Source: Kibdelosporangium sp. MJ126-NF4 (GTDB lineage Bacteria; Actinomycetota; Actinomycetes; Mycobacteriales; Pseudonocardiaceae). Taken from it: a stretch of 64,000 bases of DNA. The DNA is taken from the NCBI RefSeq assembly GCF_000826545.1, contig NZ_CDME01000008.1:992001-1056000 (forward strand), read 5' to 3'. This document shows positions 27,066 to 37,223 of this stretch, in pieces. The notes beneath the pieces were generated by a model. That model did no database searches and was not told where the DNA came from. It worked only from the letters and a program-made list of their open reading frames with translations. The position numbers were made by a program, and so were the translations under genes. Position 1 is the stretch's first letter. The number at the start of each line of letters is the position of its first letter.

Positions 27066-27403
27066 CGCGCGTCGAACTCCGCGGCGACCTTCTTGGGCAC
27101 ACACATCCGCCACGCGTCGATGACAAGCTCACGCATCTCCTGCTCGTCGATCGCCGCAAGCCACACCTGGACCCAGTTGTACCGTTCGTCGGACTTCGAC
27201 GGCGGGAAGAACTTCTCCGGCTCCCCATTGATCAACGCGTCCCGCTCCGCCTTGGGAAAGCCGAACCCCATCTCCGTCTCGTCCCGCGACAGCGCGACGT
27301 ACACGATCCGCCCGACTCGGAACTTGATCCGATCACGCACAATCGCCTCGTAGGACCGCGGCAACGACAACGCCACCGCCCGAATCTGCTCGACGGTCAC
27401 CAT
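27053..27403 (-). CDS. MmcQ/YjbR family protein
   Basis: A 116-residue protein from ATG 27403 (MVTVEQIRAVALSLPRSYEA), one complete MmcQ/YjbR (CyaY-like fold) domain. Characteristic pieces are FRVGRIVYVALSRDE, FPKAERDALI and RYNWVQVWLAAIDEQEMRELVIDAWRMCVPKK. The family is called DNA-binding-like but has no proven role. It has no obvious operon partner. Confidence 0.88.
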   Translation of the reverse strand: MVTVEQIRAVALSLPRSYEAIVRDRIKFRVGRIVYVALSRDETEMGFGFPKAERDALINGEPEKFFPPSKSDERYNWVQVWLAAIDEQEMRELVIDAWRMCVPKKVAAEFDARHSA

Positions 27404-27454
27404 GCCCGGCAAGCTACCCACAGGGTCCGACAGTCCTGGCTGATCGAGCTGGGC

Positions 27455-28957
<1,503 letters not shown>

Positions 28958-28975
28958 CTAGGGAAGAGAGCCGGA

Positions 28976-29506
28976 TCACCGCCGGACGACGTCCATCTCC
29001 TGCTGCGTGCGCCACGTCCCGCCGTCCGCCGAGATGAGGTTGCGCCAGTGGTACGACCTCGGCGTGATCGCCGAGAAGATCCACCGCACGGACCGGCCGT
29101 CGGTCTGCGTGCCGGACAGCACGATCTCGTCGCCTTCCTGTCGCGCGACGAACTGCTGTACGTAGCCCGACGCCGGGCCGATCCAGGTCGACCGCCACGC
29201 GGAGATCCGGGGGTCGTAGAACCGCACGGTCATGCCGTACTCACGGCCGGGCACGATCCACACGTCCTGCACGGCCCGGCCCTGCAACGCCCAGCCGAAG
29301 TGCCACTCACCCGGCATGGTCCTGGTCGTGCCGTCCTCGAAGTGGTCGGTCACTGTCAGGTCCCACGAGCCGACGAACTGGCCGAACAGCATCAGTTCGG
29401 CCGCGTGGTCCGGGTGTGGCCCGTCGGCCGCGACGATCTCCGCGATGTTCACGGACCCAGCGTCCGCCGGTGAACCGCCGCTGTCTTGAAGATTCTTGCG
29501 CCTCAC
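28976..29506 (-). CDS. Hypothetical lipocalin/DUF1579-like protein
   Basis: A 176-residue protein if translation begins at GTG 29506, which overlaps the upstream reductase stop (GTGA). GTG 29452 (MNIAEIVAADG) is an alternative giving 158 residues. The body is beta-rich, with GQFVGSWDLTVTDHFEDG near the N-terminus and WHFGWALQGRAVQDVWIV, a pattern seen in small lipocalin-like or DUF1579-like proteins. No catalytic motif is visible. It probably forms an operon with the NmrA-type reductase gene. Confidence 0.65.
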   Translation of the reverse strand: MRRKNLQDSGGSPADAGSVNIAEIVAADGPHPDHAAELMLFGQFVGSWDLTVTDHFEDGTTRTMPGEWHFGWALQGRAVQDVWIVPGREYGMTVRFYDPRISAWRSTWIGPASGYVQQFVARQEGDEIVLSGTQTDGRSVRWIFSAITPRSYHWRNLISADGGTWRTQQEMDVVRR

Positions 29507-30240
29507 TGCCGTTCGGCGAGGAAGTCCTCCCACGTGCGGGTACCGCGGTCACCGTCGAGCGTCAGGTTGTCCCCGGCGCGGTAGGCCCGGCCCGTCTTGC
29601 CGGGGATCCGCACCGGCACCTTCGGACGGCGCCTGCCCACGGCCCGCAGGTAGCCGTCGATCACCGAGCGCATGTCGTAGTCCTGCGGACCAGCCAGCTC
29701 CGGCACGAGACCGGCTGGTTCGCCGAGCGCCAGCTCGACCAGACGGGCGGCGACATCACGGGCGTCGACCGGCTGCAGCCGCATGCCGGGCACCGGCACG
29801 ACCGGCAGCTTCGCCATCGCCTGCGCCATCTTCACCACGAGGTCGTGGAACTGCGCCGCGCGCAGGATCGTCCACGGCACACCCGAGTCCCGGATCGCCT
29901 GCTCGGCGGCCAGCTGTGACCGCAGCCAGGCCAGCGGGACGCGGTCGGCGCCGATGACCGAGATGAACACCACGTGCCGGACACCACCGGCGGCCGCCAT
30001 GAGGTTGCGGGTCGCGATGTCGTCGCCCTTGGCGCCGCCCGCGAGGTGCAGGATCGTCGTGACGCCGGTGAGCGCTTCGGCGATGCCGGTACCGGCGAGC
30101 AGATCGCCGGTGACGTACTCCACGCCGTCGGTGGGCGGCTGGGGTTTCCTGCTGAGGATCCGCACGTTCCGGCCTGCGGCGAGCAGCAGCGGGGTCACGT
30201 GTCGTCCCAGGGTGCCGGTGCCGCCGGTGAGCAGAATCAT
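29503..30240 (-). CDS. NmrA/SDR-type NAD(P)-dependent reductase
   Basis: A 245-residue protein from ATG 30240, preceded by AAGGAG. The Rossmann motif is TGGTGTLG at the extreme N-terminus, followed by VRILSRKP, which fits NADP. There is no YxxxK catalytic pair, as in atypical NmrA-like epimerases and reductases. It diverges from an ECF41 sigma factor gene; such sigma genes are typically linked to a carboxymuconolactone decarboxylase, oxidoreductase or epimerase, which this protein supplies. A matching promoter precedes it. Confidence 0.88.
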   Translation of the reverse strand: MILLTGGTGTLGRHVTPLLLAAGRNVRILSRKPQPPTDGVEYVTGDLLAGTGIAEALTGVTTILHLAGGAKGDDIATRNLMAAAGGVRHVVFISVIGADRVPLAWLRSQLAAEQAIRDSGVPWTILRAAQFHDLVVKMAQAMAKLPVVPVPGMRLQPVDARDVAARLVELALGEPAGLVPELAGPQDYDMRSVIDGYLRAVGRRRPKVPVRIPGKTGRAYRAGDNLTLDGDRGTRTWEDFLAERQ

Positions 30241-30276
30241 GGTTACTCCTTGCCAGTTCGGTAGGTCTACTGGGCT

Positions 30277-30303
30277 GACACGCCCCGAGGAAGGAATGTG
30301 ACA
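30277..30303 (-). promoter_or_regulatory. ECF41-type promoter of the reductase gene
   Basis: The minus strand reads TGTCACA (30303-30297), 16 bases, then TGTC (30280-30277). The established ECF41 consensus is TGTCACA-N16-CGTC, so only one base differs. The -35 overlaps the start of the sigma gene. Confidence 0.72.
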
Positions 30304-31146
30304 ACTGTGGACGCCGAACTTTTCGAGCAGCACCGATCACGGCTGCGGGCAGTGGCCTACCGGATGCTGGGTTCGGCGGCCGAGGCGGACGACGCCGTGC
30401 AGGAGGCGTGGCTGCGCGCGAGCCAGGCGGGCACCGACGAGGTCGAGAACCTCGGCGGCTGGCTGACCACGATCGTCGCGCGCGTGTGCCTGAACATGCT
30501 CCGGTCACGCGCACAGCGCCGTGAGGAACCGTTCGAGATCGACGTGGTCACGCAGGAGAGCCCCGAGCGGGAAGCGGAGTTGGCCGACTCGGTGGGGCTG
30601 GCGATGCTCGTTGTGCTCGACACGTTGGCTCCGGCGGAACGGCTCGCGTTCGTCCTGCACGACATGTTCGCGGTGCCGTTCGACGACATCGCGCCGATGA
30701 TCGAGAAGTCGGCCGCGGCGACCAGGCAACTCGCCAGCCGGGCGCGACGCCGGGTGAAAGGCGCGGAGCTGAAACCGGATCTCGCCCGGCAGCGTGTGGT
30801 GGCCGACGCGTACCTGGCCGCCACCCGAGGCGGGGACTTCGAGGCACTGGTGGCCCTGCTCGCCCCGGACGTCGTGCTCCGGGCGGACGCCACGGCCCTG
30901 CCGATGGGCAAGCCGGTTGTGATCACCGGCGCGGTGCCGGTCGCGAAGGGCGCGATGGCGTCCGCGGGACGCGCGCTGTTCGCCGAGGTGGCGTTGGTGA
31001 ACGGTTCGGCCGGGCTGGTGATGGGTGTCGGCGGCAGGCTCGCTGTGGTCCTCGCGTTCACGTTCGCCGACGGTGTGATCGCCGAGATCGACGTGATCGG
31101 AGACCGGGACCGGCTGCAGGCCGTGGATCTCTCGATGCTGTCCTAG
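30298..31146 (+). CDS. ECF41-type RNA polymerase sigma factor
   Basis: A 282-residue protein from GTG 30298 with GGAAGGAAT upstream. Region 2 (about 5-75) has AYRMLGSAAEADDAVQEAWLRA, and region 4 (about 105-160) has DTLAPAERLAFVLHDMFAVPFDDIA. The C-terminal third (about 170-282) is a SnoaL/NTF2-like domain. Short sigma factors with this tail form the ECF41 (SigJ-like) group, where the tail acts in place of an anti-sigma factor. It very likely drives the divergent reductase gene through the promoter at 30277-30303. The inducing signal is unknown. Confidence 0.92.
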   Translation: MTTVDAELFEQHRSRLRAVAYRMLGSAAEADDAVQEAWLRASQAGTDEVENLGGWLTTIVARVCLNMLRSRAQRREEPFEIDVVTQESPEREAELADSVGLAMLVVLDTLAPAERLAFVLHDMFAVPFDDIAPMIEKSAAATRQLASRARRRVKGAELKPDLARQRVVADAYLAATRGGDFEALVALLAPDVVLRADATALPMGKPVVITGAVPVAKGAMASAGRALFAEVALVNGSAGLVMGVGGRLAVVLAFTFADGVIAEIDVIGDRDRLQAVDLSMLS

Positions 31147-32516
31147 AGATCAGACGTGTAGCGCTGGGGTTTGGTGGCCTTGGCGAGGTTGTCCACGCTG
31201 ACCTTCAGCGGGATGTCTCCCATCAACGCCGTCAACGCGCGGGCGATCACGTCCGGATCAGGGGCGCCTGTCTCGTGCACCGACAACGACAGCGCGCCGT
31301 CCGAGCCCTGGTGCAGTTGCCACGCGACCAGGCCGAGCGGCGACAGGACATGGGTGATCTCAATGGAGTTGACCCACGAACCGCTCGTGCGCCGGAACTG
31401 GACCGGCGCACGGCCGTCCAAGCCGACCAGGACGGGGCCATAACGCCAGTCCAGTGCGGCGTGGTCGCCGGTCCGGTAGCGCAGCAATGGCAGCAGCGGA
31501 TTCTCGCCGCACGTCACGGTGACCTCGCCGACCACACCGGGCTCGCACCGCCTGCCGTGCTCGTCGAGGATCTCCACGTACAGCCTGCGCGGCAGGATCC
31601 GGTGCACGTCGTGGTCGCGCCACGCGATCAGCCCGGCCTCGGTGATCCCGTACAGGTCGACCACCGGGCAGCCGAACCGCCGCTCCAGTCGCCGCCGCAG
31701 CGTGTCGCCCAACGCCATCGCGCCGCTGATGACCGCTTTCGGCCTGTGCCTGAGCGGCAGTTCCGCCAGTGCCGCCAACGAGATCGGGTTTCCCGTGTAC
31801 ACCTCGGGTTCGCAACTGTCCAGGAAGGACACCCGGTCGTCCTGGGCGCGCCAGCCGGACGGGTCGAGGTTGATCTTCAGGATCCCGGCGCCGTCGAGGT
31901 AGCCGGACACCGACGCGAACTGGTAGGCGACCGGCTGGGCGTAGACGTTCACCAGCGACACCCGCGTGGCGCCACCGGTGATCGCGACTCCGTGCCTGCC
32001 CAGCACGTACTCGATCACCGGCAGGTCGAGCGCGGTGAATTGCGGGCTCATCGGCACGGTCGCGGCCGGGCCGCGTGAGCCGGATGTCCGGTACACGATC
32101 AGGTCGGACAGGTCGGCGTCGTCCGGAACACATTCGAAAGCCCGGGACAACAGGTCGATCCGGTCGGTCAGTGGCACGTCGGTGAACTGCTCGGGCCTGG
32201 TGCACCCGCGGTAGCGCGGCACGGTCCGGTATACGCGCTCGGCCAGCTCGTGCACCCACGGCGGCTCCTGCGTGGACGTCCAGCCGTGCTGGCCGTCACG
32301 CAGGGTGTCCTGATAGGACTTCAGGCTGGCCACTGCCTCGGTGGTCAGCCGGTCGCCGCAGGCGTGGTTGTACAGCGGGGCCGACGGATGCGCGCGCAGC
32401 CTGGTCAGCATCGCACGGTCGTGCTCGGCCAGCGACGGCCAGCGCTCCGCGTCGGTCAACGCGGTCGCAGCCATCGGAACGTAGTCCGGCACGGGATAGT
32501 CGTCACGCATGATCAC
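31143..32516 (-). CDS. CapK/PaaK-like adenylate-forming enzyme
   Basis: A 457-residue protein from GTG 32516, overlapping the upstream gene by 4 bases. It follows the phenylacetate-CoA ligase/CapK fold: the P-loop-like YRTSGSRGPAATVPMS, AVISGAMALGDTLRRRLE, the adenylate motif DLYGITEAGLIAW, and LPLLRYRTGDHAALDW. It should activate a carboxylic acid as an acyl-adenylate. The usual C-terminal catalytic lysine region is not obvious. As last gene of the MoxR-VWA operon it may activate a substrate modified or released by that complex; this is inference. Confidence 0.85.
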   Translation of the reverse strand: MIMRDDYPVPDYVPMAATALTDAERWPSLAEHDRAMLTRLRAHPSAPLYNHACGDRLTTEAVASLKSYQDTLRDGQHGWTSTQEPPWVHELAERVYRTVPRYRGCTRPEQFTDVPLTDRIDLLSRAFECVPDDADLSDLIVYRTSGSRGPAATVPMSPQFTALDLPVIEYVLGRHGVAITGGATRVSLVNVYAQPVAYQFASVSGYLDGAGILKINLDPSGWRAQDDRVSFLDSCEPEVYTGNPISLAALAELPLRHRPKAVISGAMALGDTLRRRLERRFGCPVVDLYGITEAGLIAWRDHDVHRILPRRLYVEILDEHGRRCEPGVVGEVTVTCGENPLLPLLRYRTGDHAALDWRYGPVLVGLDGRAPVQFRRTSGSWVNSIEITHVLSPLGLVAWQLHQGSDGALSLSVHETGAPDPDVIARALTALMGDIPLKVSVDNLAKATKPQRYTSDL

Positions 32517-33052
32517 ACCTGGCTGTACCGGGCGGCCGCCTCGCGGGCCCGTTCCGCTTCCATCGCCCTGCGCACCGCCGCGGCCCGCTGCTCGGCGGCC
32601 TTGGTCGCCGAGAGCACCTCGTACCGGCGCACACTGTCCACTGTAGTCAAACGGTCGGCCGCCTGCTCGGCCGTCTCGCCCTCCGGCATCACCGCGAACG
32701 CCAGCATCGCCAGCCTCGCCAGTTCCTCACGGCGGTCCGGATCGCTCACGAACCGCCTCGGCTCAACCAACTCCGCCAGCTTCGGCAGACTCTCGGACAG
32801 GAAGCCGAGTACCTGCTCGTGCTGCGTCACCTCGCGGAACGGCTCGTCGGCCAGCAGCCAGCAGCTGATCAGCACGAGTTCGCGCCACCGCGGGTCCATG
32901 TCGAGGAAAGGCCGTGCTGTGTCGGCGTTCAGGCCCTCGCGGCCCGCGGCGCGCAGGACGTCGGAGATCACCGCGGGGGCGAAGGTGGCCTCGCTGGTGA
33001 AGTCGGTCGGCGTCTCGGCGAGCCGCCGGGTGAGCCGGGACAGGGCGATCAC
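32513..33052 (-). CDS. Unknown protein of the MoxR-VWA operon
   Basis: A 179-residue protein from GTG 33052, overlapping both neighbours by 4 bases. It is almost entirely helical, with no recognised domain, membrane segment or catalytic motif. The C-terminal part (about 145-175) is a charged Ala/Glu/Arg helix that could form a coiled coil. Chain translation with the VWA and CapK-like genes suggests a structural or adaptor subunit. Confidence 0.8.
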   Translation of the reverse strand: MIALSRLTRRLAETPTDFTSEATFAPAVISDVLRAAGREGLNADTARPFLDMDPRWRELVLISCWLLADEPFREVTQHEQVLGFLSESLPKLAELVEPRRFVSDPDRREELARLAMLAFAVMPEGETAEQAADRLTTVDSVRRYEVLSATKAAEQRAAAVRRAMEAERAREAAARYSQV

Positions 33053-34731
33053 ACGCTGCTCCGTTCGTACTGGGCGCGGCTGAAGGCGGCGGCGAAGTCG
33101 ACGAGGTCCTGCCACTGGGACACCCGGTGCAGGTCCCAGCCCGGGGTGATCTCGCGGATCTTGGCCTCCCAGTCGCCGAACAGGTTGAGCACCAGCGTGC
33201 CGCCCGCGTCCGCAGCGGTCAGCGCGCGGGCGGCGATCTCACTGCCCGGCCTGCCGAACTCGTCGTTGAGCCGGACCATGGTGTCCACGCCCTCGTCGGA
33301 GATGACCACGATGTGCGTCGGCCCGGCGCGGTCCTGCTCCAGGTAGGTCCTGCGCAGCATGTGCAGCGGAAACGCCGTGCCACCACCGAAATACCCGGTC
33401 AGGACGTGCATGATGGCGTCCTCGTCGCGGACGAAGCCGTCCGTGGTGAGGAACTGCTTGGCACCGGACCACAGCGTGGCCTGGACCCGCGCGCCGACCC
33501 GCAGCGCCGACAACGCCAGGATCGCGCCCGCCAGCGTCAGGTAGGACACGTTCCGGCGCGGGTCGGGCATCGAGCCGGACGAGTCGACGTAGAGGTCCAG
33601 ATCGACCGGGCGCCGGGAGGAGTCCGTGCCCTCGGTCGTGCCGAGCGCTGTTTGCACCGTGGTGATCCCCGGGACCACCACGGGCGAGCGGGTCGCGGTG
33701 GCGAGCCAGTCGACCGCTTCGAGCGGCTCACCGATATCCCACGCGGTGTGTCCCTCCGGCAGCGGCTCGACCGAGATCGGCTGGGTACGCACCGGAAACC
33801 GGACCAGGTGCGGCGCGGCGCGCTCCCGGTAGTAGCGGGCGGCGGCGGTCTCGTCGGAGATCTTGAGGCCGAGCTGGCGCAGGATCTGGCCGTACTCGAA
33901 CGGTTCCCGGAACTGGCCCTCCCCGTGTGGTTGTGGCTCGTCGGCGGGCGCTTCCTGTGGCGCGAACTCGTTCACCTGCGGGTCGAGCGCGGGATGCACG
34001 ATCGGCTCGCCGTCCGCGGCGGTCAGGCCGGGGATGTGGGTGTCGTCGCCGACCACCCCGACACACACGCGCCCTCGGGTGCCCGCCAACGCGTCCTCTG
34101 TGGACCCTTCGGCCAGGTAGCGGAAGCACAGCGCGGCGAACCCGCCCGCACCGCGCAGCCAGTCGGTCGCGTACACCCGGACCAGCCGGGCACACAGCTG
34201 CGCGTCGCCTTCGATGTCCGCGGTGATCACGCCCCTGGTCAGCGTTCCCGATGTCAGCGACCAGAGGATTTCGTACGCGCGCATGTAGAACGTCCACAGC
34301 GTGCTCGGTTCCGGTGTGGTGATCCGCTCGTAGACCTCGGCCATCCGCAGACCGCGGCTGCGCTGGAGCCGGTCGTTGATCAGCATGTCCGCGTAGAGGT
34401 TGGCCACCAGCGGCGCGGCCTGTTCGAAGCCGGGGACGCCCCGCCGGACGCGGGCCAGCAGCCGGGCGTTGTCGGCCAGGTCGGCGGGACACAGCACGTG
34501 GTGGCCGATCTCGTGCGCCATCACCTCGACCGGCAGGTCTTCCAGTCCCAGGTCGGCGACGGCCCGCATGTCCAGCACGACCGTGCGGTCGTCCAGCCGG
34601 AACATCGCGAAGCTGCCGGTCAGCCCGGCCCGCTTGGCGTCCGATGTGGACTCGCAGTAGTCGGGGGCGTGCACGTTGGTGAACCGGCCCCACGCTCGCA
34701 GCGCGTCCGGCCACCGCTCGTGCCAGTTCAC
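33049..34731 (-). CDS. VWA-domain protein with metallopeptidase-like HEIGHH motif
   Basis: A 560-residue protein from GTG 34731; the longer frame overlaps the upstream gene and is rejected. The N-terminal region carries HEIGHH (residues 73-78), a HExxH zinc motif, as in the putative metallopeptidase/VWA proteins of the DUF2201 kind. The C-terminal domain (about 375-555) is a von Willebrand A fold with a complete MIDAS, DLYVDSSGSMPD, plus VISDEGVD. VWA proteins are standard partners of MoxR ATPases, which transmit force to them. Peptidase activity is possible but unproven. Confidence 0.88.
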   Translation of the reverse strand: MNWHERWPDALRAWGRFTNVHAPDYCESTSDAKRAGLTGSFAMFRLDDRTVVLDMRAVADLGLEDLPVEVMAHEIGHHVLCPADLADNARLLARVRRGVPGFEQAAPLVANLYADMLINDRLQRSRGLRMAEVYERITTPEPSTLWTFYMRAYEILWSLTSGTLTRGVITADIEGDAQLCARLVRVYATDWLRGAGGFAALCFRYLAEGSTEDALAGTRGRVCVGVVGDDTHIPGLTAADGEPIVHPALDPQVNEFAPQEAPADEPQPHGEGQFREPFEYGQILRQLGLKISDETAAARYYRERAAPHLVRFPVRTQPISVEPLPEGHTAWDIGEPLEAVDWLATATRSPVVVPGITTVQTALGTTEGTDSSRRPVDLDLYVDSSGSMPDPRRNVSYLTLAGAILALSALRVGARVQATLWSGAKQFLTTDGFVRDEDAIMHVLTGYFGGGTAFPLHMLRRTYLEQDRAGPTHIVVISDEGVDTMVRLNDEFGRPGSEIAARALTAADAGGTLVLNLFGDWEAKIREITPGWDLHRVSQWQDLVDFAAAFSRAQYERSSV

Positions 34732-35654
34732 GCGTCCGCCACGAAGATGATCGAATGGGTCCACGGTGTCGTGACCGCCAGCGTGTTCGACCACGATGCC
34801 CAGCTGGAGGCGCCCGCGAGCTCCGGCAGCGTGACCGACTTTCCGTTCGAGGTGACGACACCGTTGTCGGACAGCGTGAGCGTCGGCTGCTGGTGCTGCG
34901 GCCGGGCGTTCGGGGCCCGGCGGAGCGCGCCACCGAAGCGGTCTGCGTGCACCCGCCAGGTCTGCTCGCCGTCCGTGGCGTGCAACCGGCCCTGGCTGAG
35001 GAACACGGTCGGCGGCCGGGTGAACGTGCCACCGAAACCGCGGAACCTGCCCACCCTGCGGACAGTCCGCAGGCCCCTGGCGTTGCGAGAACCCCACGGA
35101 TGGGATCGCAGTTCGTCCGCGTCGGACCCCACGGTGAGGGCCCGCAGTACGAGAGGGTCGAGCCGGTCGGCCACGTCGAGTGCCGCGTCCCGCAAGTGGG
35201 CCAGCCCGCAGACCCACGCCGCCACGGCGCCCAGGTCCAACAGGGACTCCACGGTCTCCAGTCGCTCACCCAGGTAACGCATCTTGGTCACCCAGTCGAC
35301 CGCCGAGGCGTCCGGTTCGGACTCCAGGTGGTGCACGGCGTTGGCCAGCGCGACGGAAACCCGTTGCGCTGCCATCGCGACGAACCTCGCCTGGTCGAGC
35401 AGGACCCGGTGCACCAGCCACGGCATCCGGCCGTTGGTGGCGAACGACAGGTCCATCAGTGCGTCCGTGACCTCGATCGGATCGCCACCGGCGGCGTTCA
35501 CGATCGGGCTGACGAATTCCGCCAGGTGCTTGAGGAAAGCGTTTGCGTCCAGGGTCTTCGACCGGTGCCGGGCCAGCCGGAACCGGGCGTTGTACCGGTC
35601 CCTGTCGGCCGCCAACGCCTTGTGGAAGGGAGTCAGTTCTTCCATCGGAGCCAT
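34728..35654 (-). CDS. Unknown 300-residue protein of the MoxR-VWA operon
   Basis: A protein of about 305-308 residues from ATG 35654 or 35645; both overlap the 3' end of the MoxR gene. The N-terminal two-thirds is helical (residues about 1-200). The C-terminal third is beta-rich and ends with TLTLSDNGVVTSNGKSVTLPE and SSWASWSNTLAVTT. I recognise no family. Its position between the ATPase and its VWA partner suggests a third, complex-specific component. Confidence 0.8.
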   Translation of the reverse strand: MAPMEELTPFHKALAADRDRYNARFRLARHRSKTLDANAFLKHLAEFVSPIVNAAGGDPIEVTDALMDLSFATNGRMPWLVHRVLLDQARFVAMAAQRVSVALANAVHHLESEPDASAVDWVTKMRYLGERLETVESLLDLGAVAAWVCGLAHLRDAALDVADRLDPLVLRALTVGSDADELRSHPWGSRNARGLRTVRRVGRFRGFGGTFTRPPTVFLSQGRLHATDGEQTWRVHADRFGGALRRAPNARPQHQQPTLTLSDNGVVTSNGKSVTLPELAGASSWASWSNTLAVTTPWTHSIIFVADA

Positions 35655-37207
35655 GACCGGTAGTTCACGTAACGCTGGTGCAGGTACTTCAACGCGAGCG
35701 CGTCGTCGTAGACATGGCCGTAGAGCTTGCGGTCGCGGCTCCACTCGGCCAGCAGCGACTCGATCCTGCCGAGTCGGCGCTCCACCTCGGCCTCGCCGAC
35801 CTCGTCGAGGCCGAGCTCGAACTCCGCGAGCAGATCACCGACCGGGTCGTCGACGTCCAGGTCGAGCCGGTCGTACTCGGCGCACGCCCGCGCGAACAGC
35901 GACCGGATCCAGCTGACCCGATCGGTCCGATATGGACGCTGCGCGGGCTCGTCGAACGCGGGCGACTGGTCGTTCGGCTTGAGCTTGTCGTGCAGCACGA
36001 ACGGCAGCACAGCGGCCAAGTCGTCCAGACCGACCTCGGGACGGCCACGGAAGTACGCCAACGCCTTGGCGTAGGTCAGCACGCTCTGCAACGACCGCAC
36101 CGACAAGCCGCTGAGCGTCTGGGCGCCGAGGTCGGCGAGGCGGTCGCGGCCGGTCTCGCTCGCGGACAGCAGGTGCACGTCCACCCCGGCCAGGTTCGCG
36201 GTGTCCTTGGTGCGGTACTCGAACTGCTCACCGGCGGGTTCGAGCAGTTCGAACTGGGCGGCGAAGAACTCCAGCCTGCGCCGGACCTCCCTGGTCAGCG
36301 GCACCCGCAGGATCTCCGTGTGCATCCGGTCGTGCTCGGCCTCGGTGAACACGATCTCCGGCGGCACGACCTCCTCCGGCCGCAGCCGCTGCTCGACCCG
36401 CTCCTGCAACTCGCCGAGGAACCGCGAGTTGAACGCCAGCGCGTGCACCACGACGTCGATCCGGTCCTTGAGCGCCTCGATGACCTGGTAGGTCCCGCCG
36501 CCGCTGTCGTCGTTGGCGGTCAGGTACCACGCCGAGTCGGCCGACTCGTAGATCTGGTCGAACACCTCGGCGTACCCGTCGGACATCAACGTCAGCAGCG
36601 CCGACTGGGTGCGGGTGGGGATCCGGTTGTACTCGTCGACGATCTTGACCCGCATACCGAGCCAGGTCCGCCAGGCGACGTCGATGTCCGCCAGCCGCTC
36701 GGCCTTGATCAGGTCACCGGGCAGGGGAGTACCGAGCATGTCGGAGATCGTCAGCTGCGGGTGGCCGTGCTGCATCGCCCTGCGCACGTCCCGCAGCGGA
36801 TACCCGGCGAGCACACCCATCAGGATCGCGCTGGCTGTCTTGCCCCGCCCCGGCCCACCGACAAGCAGGCACCGGCGGCGCGTGGCGAAGGTGAGCAGCG
36901 GGACGAGCACGAAACTGGAGTAGCTCTGTCCGCTCGGCAGCGACAACCGTGCCTTGGTGTCGCCGAGGTGGAAGCTCGCGCCGGGGCCCTCGGCGAACTC
37001 GAGGTCGTAGTGCGGGCTGATGATCGCGTGGTTGACGATCCAGAAGTAGGCCTTGCGCAGTTTCTCGTCCAGGGACACGTCAGCCGCGCTGCCGAGGCTC
37101 AACGGAGTCTCGTACAGCGCGGCGACGTCGAACTCGTCCTGCGGCGGTGCGGTTCCCGGCAACGTCGGCGACTGCGACACATGCCGGTATGTCTGGCTCA
37201 CCCGCAC
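35633..37207 (-). CDS. MoxR-type AAA+ ATPase
   Basis: A 524-residue protein; GTG 37207 or 37201 may be the start. The AAA+ core has Walker A GGPGRGKT (117-124), Walker B KIVDEYNRIP and sensor 1 YLTANDD, with the RTQSALLTLMSDGYAEV segment typical of MoxR proteins after Walker B. A helical lid and a C-terminal region of about 150 residues follow. MoxR ATPases act as chaperones, usually with a VWA partner to remodel or activate a target. The gene lies 16 bases after the ABC-2 permease gene and overlaps the next gene, so it belongs to a long operon. Confidence 0.93.
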   Translation of the reverse strand: MRVSQTYRHVSQSPTLPGTAPPQDEFDVAALYETPLSLGSAADVSLDEKLRKAYFWIVNHAIISPHYDLEFAEGPGASFHLGDTKARLSLPSGQSYSSFVLVPLLTFATRRRCLLVGGPGRGKTASAILMGVLAGYPLRDVRRAMQHGHPQLTISDMLGTPLPGDLIKAERLADIDVAWRTWLGMRVKIVDEYNRIPTRTQSALLTLMSDGYAEVFDQIYESADSAWYLTANDDSGGGTYQVIEALKDRIDVVVHALAFNSRFLGELQERVEQRLRPEEVVPPEIVFTEAEHDRMHTEILRVPLTREVRRRLEFFAAQFELLEPAGEQFEYRTKDTANLAGVDVHLLSASETGRDRLADLGAQTLSGLSVRSLQSVLTYAKALAYFRGRPEVGLDDLAAVLPFVLHDKLKPNDQSPAFDEPAQRPYRTDRVSWIRSLFARACAEYDRLDLDVDDPVGDLLAEFELGLDEVGEAEVERRLGRIESLLAEWSRDRKLYGHVYDDALALKYLHQRYVNYRSWLRWKN

Positions 37208-37223
37208 ATAATGCCTGGTGAGC

